In this document: in pieces, positions 60,042 through 64,000 of the stretch | Layout: each line of letters opens with the position of its first letter | How positions within the stretch are numbered: the first letter of the stretch is position 1 | Assembly: GCF_005233835.1 (NCBI RefSeq) | Contig: NZ_SZQA01000024.1 | Coordinates: forward strand, 62,001 to 126,000 | Direction of reading: 5' to 3' | Length of the DNA: 64,000 nucleotides | Source of the DNA: Herbidospora galbida | Lineage (GTDB): Bacteria > Actinomycetota > Actinomycetes > Streptosporangiales > Streptosporangiaceae | Translations under genes and position numbers: made by a program | Notes under the pieces: model-generated | Told to the model about the DNA's origin: nothing | Databases searched by the model: none | What the model saw: only the letters and a program-made list of their open reading frames with translations

Positions 60042-60841
60042 CGGGTGCCCACGGACTGCCGGGCCACCGTCACGCTCGACGGAGTCTTGGCCCGGATCGC
60101 GATGAAGGCGGCCAGGCTCACCAGCAGGTACGCCATCGCGGCGGCGCTCCACCAGCCGGGAGCGGTGCCGAACAGCAGGATCATGGGCAGGGTCCACTGC
60201 ACGTTCGGCGTGGTGAGGTCGCGGGCGTCCTCCACGCGCATGATGACGTCGACGGTCAGCGACTCCTCGTCCTCCGCGACGACCGGGTGGCGGAGCAGGT
60301 GGCGCATCTGCAGGAAGTTGATGCCGGTCGCGCCCAGCAGACCGATCAGCAGGACGACGGCCAGTTGCCGCACGGTCTCGTCGGGGACGGCCAGGGCGCT
60401 GCCGACCAGCAGCATCGAACCGACGAAGACGGCGGCGGCGAAGACGGCGTAGGGCCGGCCGACCACGGTCCGCCAGCCGGGCTGGATCAGGTGGGCGGCC
60501 CTGCGGGACAGCGTCGCGCCCGCCCGCCGGTCGACGCGGCGGACCCACGAGTCGAGCTGCGACTGCGCCAGCAGCAGCCCGACCACCAGCGCGGTCAGGG
60601 CCACCAGCGGCAGCGGGCGGAGGGTGGGATCGCCGAACCGGTTGTACGTCGCGGCGAGGGCGCTCGCGATGATCAGCACGGCCAGGATGACCGCGCCGAC
60701 GATGCGGGCGAGATTGCGGGCGGCCAGCCGGCTGGCCAGCAGCGGGGTCGGCCGGACGCCGGCCAGGTCGCGCAGCGCCAGCCATGCTTCCGCGATGCGC
60801 AGATCGGCGCCACGGGCGTCCGGTAACGGTTCACGGGTCAT
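60038..60841 (-). CDS. Multi-pass membrane protein regulated with YtrA-type GntR
   Basis: The 267-residue protein has a cytoplasmic N-terminus of about 45 residues, then about six hydrophobic segments (near residues 49-68, 75-95, 130-150, 158-175, 215-232 and 235-250), with charged loops such as DSWVRRVDRRAGATLSRRAAHLIQ. It resembles DUF1648-like or other unnamed membrane proteins that accompany YtrA regulators. The start ATG 60841 has AAAGGAG upstream. It is the first gene of a two-gene operon with the GntR regulator. Confidence 0.82.
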   Translation of the reverse strand: MTREPLPDARGADLRIAEAWLALRDLAGVRPTPLLASRLAARNLARIVGAVILAVLIIASALAATYNRFGDPTLRPLPLVALTALVVGLLLAQSQLDSWVRRVDRRAGATLSRRAAHLIQPGWRTVVGRPYAVFAAAVFVGSMLLVGSALAVPDETVRQLAVVLLIGLLGATGINFLQMRHLLRHPVVAEDEESLTVDVIMRVEDARDLTTPNVQWTLPMILLFGTAPGWWSAAAMAYLLVSLAAFIAIRAKTPSSVTVARQSVGTR

Positions 60842-60851
60842 GAGACGCTCC

Positions 60852-60899
60852 TTTGTCGCAATCGTTGTATCAACATACTGCGTCAATACTTGCGACAAA
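60852..60899. promoter_or_regulatory. Inverted repeat, likely GntR (YtrA-type) operator
   Basis: TTTGTCGCAA (60852-60861) and TTGCGACAAA (60890-60899) are perfect 10-bp arms 28 bp apart, and GTTGTATCAAC (60864-60874) is a smaller palindrome between them. The left arm overlaps the AAAGGAG ribosome site of the membrane-protein gene. Binding by the GntR protein is inferred from position. Confidence 0.6.
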
Positions 60900-61047
60900 G
60901 TCAACGGCGGGCCGGATCCCGCGCGCCCCATGACGCCTGACCCGTGAGGTCGTGCAGGGCCGCTCGCCGCCTGCCTGCATCGTGACCTCGAACAGGCCCC
61001 GGCGCGGCGCCGAGCCCTTACGGCTGGTACCTCGACGACGGGGTGGT

Positions 61048-61407
61048 CTAGGCGGAGGACCGGAGCAGGTCGGCGAGCACTGCCGCCTCGCTGACCTCGG
61101 CCTTCTTCGTCGCGGTGAGCAGGGTCAGCACGCCGTCGTGGGCGAGTTCCCGCAGGTGCGTCATCGCCGCCGCCCGCTCGGGAGTGGTCAACTCGGTCCG
61201 GTAGCGGCGGCCGAACTCCGCGAACCGGTCGGGGTCGTGGTGGTACCAGGTGCGCAGCTCCGCCGAGGGGGCGATCTCCTTGCACCATTCGTCGAGGTCG
61301 GCAGTGGCCTTGGCCAGCCCGCGAGGCCAGAGCCGGTCGACCAGCACCCGGGTGCCGTCGTCGTCGGCCGGATCTTCGTAGACCCGGCGTACCCGCACTT
61401 CGCTCAT
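61048..61407 (-). CDS. DUF488-family protein
   Basis: The 119-residue protein has the DUF488 pattern: VRRVYEDPADDDGTRVLVDRLWPRGLAKATADLDEWCKEIAPSAELRTWYHHDPDRFAEFGRRYRTEL and LTLLTATKKAEVSEAAVLADLL. The family has no established activity; the conserved Arg, Trp and His suggest a small enzyme. The start ATG 61407 overlaps the MerR stop (ATGA), so it is translated with the MerR regulator. The LTATK motif and length are normal for the family. Confidence 0.92.
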   Translation of the reverse strand: MSEVRVRRVYEDPADDDGTRVLVDRLWPRGLAKATADLDEWCKEIAPSAELRTWYHHDPDRFAEFGRRYRTELTTPERAAAMTHLRELAHDGVLTLLTATKKAEVSEAAVLADLLRSSA

Positions 61408-61778
61408 GCATCCGACGTTACGCCGGTGCCCTCCTCCCAGGCGCGGAGGTACGTCTTGATCGCGTCCCGGTTGCGCTGGAGCACGTCGATGCGCCGTTCG
61501 ACGTTGCCGAGCTGGCGGCGCACCACGTCGAGGTCGACCTCCGCGGTGCACGTCGAGGGCCGCGGGTCGCCGAGGCAGGGGAGGACCTGGCGGATCATCT
61601 CGGTCGTGAACCCGGCGTCGAGCAGTTCGCGGATCTGCAGGACCCGGTCGACGGCGGCCTCACCGTAGGTGCGGTATCCGTTGCCGCTCCGGAACGGATG
61701 CAGGATGCCGACCTCTTCGTAGTAGCGCAGCAGCCGCGGCGCGACCCCCGTCTTCGCGGCCAGATCACCGATCTTCAT
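61404..61778 (-). CDS. MerR-family regulator
   Basis: The 124-residue protein has a MerR winged helix (MKIGDLAAKTGVAPRLLRYYEEVGILHPFRSGNGYRTYGEAAVDRVLQIRELLDAGF), a dimerisation coiled coil (about residues 82-115) and two cysteines C68 and C77 (C-X8-C) where CueR-type sensors bind metal or sense thiols. The start ATG 61778 follows GAGGAGAG. A classic MerR promoter with a 19-bp spacer lies in the divergent region and points to the dehydrogenase at 61870 as its target. Confidence 0.92.
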   Translation of the reverse strand: MKIGDLAAKTGVAPRLLRYYEEVGILHPFRSGNGYRTYGEAAVDRVLQIRELLDAGFTTEMIRQVLPCLGDPRPSTCTAEVDLDVVRRQLGNVERRIDVLQRNRDAIKTYLRAWEEGTGVTSDA

Positions 61779-61798
61779 CGCTCTCCTCACACAGGCGC

Positions 61799-61829
61799 TT
61801 GACCTTCACATTAATGGAAAGGTTTAGCT
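61799..61829 (+). promoter_or_regulatory. MerR-type promoter with 19-bp spacer
   Basis: -35 TTGACC (61799-61804) and -10 TTAGCT (61824-61829) are separated by 19 bp that contain the dyad ACCTT/AAGGT. The elongated spacer and dyad are what MerR-family activators twist into shape; the sequence resembles CueR promoters (ACCTTxxx...AAGGTTTA). It drives the dehydrogenase at 61870. Confidence 0.78.
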
Positions 61830-61869
61830 TTTCCGCGTTCCTGACCTGCGGAGAGAGGAAGATCAAGAG

Positions 61870-62760
61870 ATGAACTGGACCGCGGAACGGATAGGCGACC
61901 AGAAGGGCCGCACCTTCGTCGTGACCGGGGCGACGAGCGGCCTCGGGCTGGTGACGGCCCGCGAGCTCGCGGCGCGCGGCGGGCGGGTGCTGCTCGCCGT
62001 CCGGGACGCCGCACGCGGCGAAGACGTGGCGGCCTTGCTGCGGCGGGCCCATCCGGGGGCCGACGTGGCGGTGCGCCGGGTCGACCTGCTGGACCTCGGC
62101 TCGATCCGCCGGGCGGCGGCCGAGATCGGCTCGGAGCCGGTGGACGTGCTGGTCAACAACGCCGGGATCTCCATGGTCGGGCACTCCGTGACCGCGCTGG
62201 GCACGGAGCGCCACTTCGCCGCCAACCACCTCGGCCACTTCGCCCTCACGGCGCTGCTGGCGCCCGCGCTGCGCCGGTCGCCGGCCCCGAGGGTGGTCAC
62301 CGTGACGTCGTACCTGCACGAGAAGGGCGAACTCGATCTGGACGACGTCGCCTGGACGCGCAAGTACACCCCACTGGCGGCCTACTCGGCCTCGAAGCTG
62401 GCCAACGCGGTCTTCGCGGTGGAGCTCGCCCGGCGCGAGGAGTCGTCGCCGACGCCGATCACCAGCGTGCTCGCGCACCCGGGCTACAGCAACACGCCGA
62501 TGCAGAGCAAGGGAAGCGGGCTGACGGGGATTCTCATGCGCGTCGCCGGCCGGCTCTTCGCCCAGAGCCCCGAGATGGGCGCGCTGCCCCAGCTCTTCGC
62601 GGCGACCGAGCCCGGCCTCGCCGCCGGGTCGTACGTCGGGCCTGACGGCCGGGGCGGGCGATCCGGGCATCCCACACTGGTGCCGCTGTCGGCGGCGGCC
62701 CGGGACCCCGAGCTCGGCCGCCGGCTGTGGGAACGGTCGGAGCAGCTCGTCGGCGGCTAG
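61870..62760 (+). CDS. Short-chain dehydrogenase/reductase
   Basis: The 296-residue protein is a retinol-dehydrogenase-like SDR: cofactor motif TGATSGLGLVTAREL (about residues 18-32), NNAG at about 97-100, and active-site YSASK (in AAYSASKLANAVFAVEL). It probably reduces or oxidises a small hydrophobic alcohol or aldehyde. It diverges from the MerR gene and is driven by the MerR-type promoter at 61799, so it is probably induced by the MerR signal (a thiol-reactive or metal stress). Its stop overlaps that of the converging monooxygenase gene. Confidence 0.9.
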   Translation: MNWTAERIGDQKGRTFVVTGATSGLGLVTARELAARGGRVLLAVRDAARGEDVAALLRRAHPGADVAVRRVDLLDLGSIRRAAAEIGSEPVDVLVNNAGISMVGHSVTALGTERHFAANHLGHFALTALLAPALRRSPAPRVVTVTSYLHEKGELDLDDVAWTRKYTPLAAYSASKLANAVFAVELARREESSPTPITSVLAHPGYSNTPMQSKGSGLTGILMRVAGRLFAQSPEMGALPQLFAATEPGLAAGSYVGPDGRGGRSGHPTLVPLSAAARDPELGRRLWERSEQLVGG

Positions 62761-63041
62761 CGCAGCGTGCCCTCTTCCGAGGAGACGAGTTCGTCGATCA
62801 CGGCGAAGAAGGCCTGGACGCCCGGCAGGTTGCCGCCCTTGGCCCGGGAGGCGGCGAAGTCGGCCGGGGAGCGCCACTCGACGATGTCGAGCCACTCGCC
62901 GTCGGGCAGCTGGATGAGCTTGGCGCCCAGGAACCCCTCGCGGTCGACCTCGAAGTCGGCGACCATCCCGGCGCGGGTGGCCAGCAGTTCGGCCGCGCGC
63001 TCGGGAGCGACCCGGAACCTGGTGATTTCCACTGTCGTCAT
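62757..63041 (-). CDS. Antibiotic biosynthesis monooxygenase (ABM)-domain protein
   Basis: The 94-residue protein is a single ABM/dimeric alpha-beta barrel domain (VEITRFRVAPERAAELLATRAGMVADFEVDREGFLGAKLIQLPDGEWLDIVEWRSPADFAAS). Such small cofactor-free oxygenases act on polyketide or quinone substrates; many are of unknown role. The start is ATG 63041; ATG 63053 is an alternative. A 35-bp nested palindrome lies directly upstream (63055-63089) and probably controls it. Confidence 0.87.
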   Translation of the reverse strand: MTTVEITRFRVAPERAAELLATRAGMVADFEVDREGFLGAKLIQLPDGEWLDIVEWRSPADFAASRAKGGNLPGVQAFFAVIDELVSSEEGTLR

Positions 63042-63054
63042 GGATCCAACCATA

Positions 63055-63089
63055 TAGTCACTAATAATGACAGTCAAAATTAGTGACTA
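63055..63089. promoter_or_regulatory. 35-bp nested palindromic operator
   Basis: TAGTCACTAAT (63055-63065) and ATTAGTGACTA (63079-63089) are perfect 11-bp arms. Centred between them is TGACAGTCA (63068-63076), itself a palindrome, so the whole 35 bp is symmetric about 63072 apart from the AA spacers. It overlaps the stop of the membrane-protein gene and ends 14 bp before the ABM start. Confidence 0.75.
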
Positions 63090-63313
63090 ATTGCTCTCCT
63101 GTGTCGGACGTCCAGCACGGCGATCACCGCGAACGCGACGACCGCCGCCGCGACGGCGGCGACGTAGCACCACGGCTCGGGCAGGTAGTTGGCCGCCACG
63201 AGCCAGCTCGGGCCCTTGTCGGTGAACACCCGGAAAATGATCGCGATCGGGCCCTCCCAAACCCCCGCGACGAGCGTGAGCAGCATCGCCAGCCGATACC
63301 AGGCCTCGTTCAC
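63080..63313 (-). CDS. Small two- or three-helix membrane protein
   Basis: The 77-residue protein starts at GTG 63313 behind GGGAGGGA. It has hydrophobic segments near residues 7-27 and 45-68 and ends with a basic tail (DVRHRRAISH). No family is recognised. It lies upstream of the ABM gene on the same strand, divergent from the TetR gene, with an operator palindrome (63327-63342) just upstream, so TetR probably represses it. Confidence 0.7.
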   Translation of the reverse strand: MNEAWYRLAMLLTLVAGVWEGPIAIIFRVFTDKGPSWLVAANYLPEPWCYVAAVAAAVVAFAVIAVLDVRHRRAISH

Positions 63314-63326
63314 AGTTCCCTCCCAC

Positions 63327-63342
63327 TGATACGGTCGTATCA
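63327..63342. promoter_or_regulatory. TetR operator palindrome
   Basis: TGATACG (63327-63333), GT, CGTATCA (63336-63342) is a perfect inverted repeat between the small membrane-protein gene and the divergent TetR gene, 14 bp from the former's start. ATACG/CGTAT-type arms are typical of TetR-family operators. Confidence 0.75.
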
Positions 63343-63402
63343 ATGACAACAGCCGGAAAGTCGTAGTAGCAATGAATACGTCACGCAATTTAAGCTGGTC
63401 AG

Positions 63403-64000
63403 GTGCGTGACGAAATGACGTGCCGGGTCTGTCGCGGCGTGCTGCGGCCGCCCGCCCGGGGGCGTCGTCCGGTCTACTGCTCCCGCGCGTGTCAGGCCCG
63501 CGCTTACCGGTCGCGGCGCGATCCGCCCGTACCGGCGCCCGCCGAGCCCGAGCCGGCCGGGCGGCGGCGGCAGATCGTCGAGGCGGTCTGGCGGATCGCG
63601 GCCGAACGCGGGCTCCAGATGGCCACCGTGCGGGAGATCGCCGCCGAGGCGGGGGTGTCTCCCCGCGTGGTGCAGTATCACTTCGCCGACAAGCACCACC
63701 TGCTGGTGACCGCGCTGCGGATGCTGCATCGCGAGAACGAGAGCCGGGCCCGCGAGCGGATCGCGGCGTTGCGCGACCCCGCCGACCCGCGCGCGGTGCT
63801 GCGGGCCACCCTCGACGAGCTGCTGCCGCTCGACGACCAGCGGCAGACGAGCCTGCGCGTGCTGACCGCCTACTACGCGCGCAGCCTCACCGATCCCGCC
63901 CTGGCCGAGGTCTTCCTGCACGACGGCGGCCCGCTCGAAGACCTGGTCGCCGCCCTGATCACGGCCGCCGGGCCGCGGCCCTCGATCGACGCGGCCCGCG
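63403..64000 (+). CDS. Zinc-ribbon TetR-family regulator (partial)
   Basis: The visible 199 residues run off the window edge. The N-terminus is a small zinc ribbon (CRVC, then VYCSRACQARAYRSRR, about residues 7-38) joined by a Pro/Ala linker to a TetR helix-turn-helix (RRQIVEAVWRIAAERGLQMATVREIAAEAGVSPRVVQYHFADKHHLL, about residues 54-100) and part of the ligand domain. The start is taken at GTG 63403; an ATG four codons later (63415) is possible. It diverges from the small membrane-protein gene with the ATACG/CGTAT palindrome between them. Confidence 0.85.
   Translation, partial: MRDEMTCRVCRGVLRPPARGRRPVYCSRACQARAYRSRRDPPVPAPAEPEPAGRRRQIVEAVWRIAAERGLQMATVREIAAEAGVSPRVVQYHFADKHHLLVTALRMLHRENESRARERIAALRDPADPRAVLRATLDELLPLDDQRQTSLRVLTAYYARSLTDPALAEVFLHDGGPLEDLVAALITAAGPRPSIDAAR

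Overview
This window is the replication-origin region of a high-GC actinobacterial chromosome. The order dnaA-oriC-dnaN-gnd-recF-dciA-gyrB-gyrA-DUF3566-tRNA-Ile is the standard actinobacterial origin block. The gnd gene between dnaN and recF, the abundance of GTG/TTG starts and the many small secreted or lineage-restricted proteins fit Streptosporangiales or Streptomycetales. I favour Streptosporangiaceae, but this is an inference from gene order and style, not a phylogeny.

Layout. 1-10.6 kb: the end of dnaA, an oriC packed with DnaA boxes, the replication/repair/topoisomerase genes and tRNA-Ile(GAT). 10.6-16.1 kb: a scarred segment. It holds a gene-free 0.7 kb stretch, a GNAT gene, a PadR/ABC-exporter cassette fused by internal deletion, and two near-identical genes for a small secreted protein facing each other as an inverted repeat (226 bp identical) around a twice-frameshifted RNA-ligase-like pseudogene. 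16-32 kb: metabolic and envelope genes: a zinc alcohol dehydrogenase, an alpha/beta hydrolase, a TetR/MMPL pair with a large palindromic operator, a NarL-type two-component system, a multicopper oxidase with a membrane partner, tandem CAP-domain proteins, a FUSC transporter and a large SARP-STAND-WD40 regulator. 32-45 kb: PadR, aldehyde dehydrogenase, a ZIP-like transporter with an extra C-terminal domain, a DivIVA-domain protein, an XRE/dehydrogenase operon, a MarR/MMPL pair, DUF2809, DUF5999, a DUF574 methyltransferase, and an ArsR/CDF/ICMT metal operon. 45-53.5 kb: an OmpR-type two-component system divergent from a secreted protein, a 1489-residue hybrid kinase with seven exact 276-bp HAMP units, a DUF305 lipoprotein and an RsbW-like kinase. 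54.2-55.2 kb: DLW-39, a HAD hydrolase and tRNA-Ala(TGC), normally close neighbours of tRNA-Ile. 55.3-64 kb: small regulator/enzyme pairs, several with clear palindromic operators, and three poorly known genes.

The main theme is that about 44 kb of variable genes sit between tRNA-Ile and DLW-39/tRNA-Ala, inside an otherwise conserved origin block. Much of it consists of regulator/target modules whose operators can be read directly: TetR at 18275 and 63327, MarR at 38705, a CueR-like MerR promoter at 61799, and OmpR-like 11-bp repeats at 45954. Two parS-like sites (21832 and 45897) suggest that this region also serves as part of the ParB-loaded centromere. I did not find a phage, an insertion sequence or a CRISPR array. 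No single previously undescribed system is certain. The best candidates for follow-up are the inverted secreted-protein pair, the basic proline-rich peptide next to DUF5999, the ZIP-like fusion, the zinc-ribbon TetR and the 35-bp nested palindrome at 63055.
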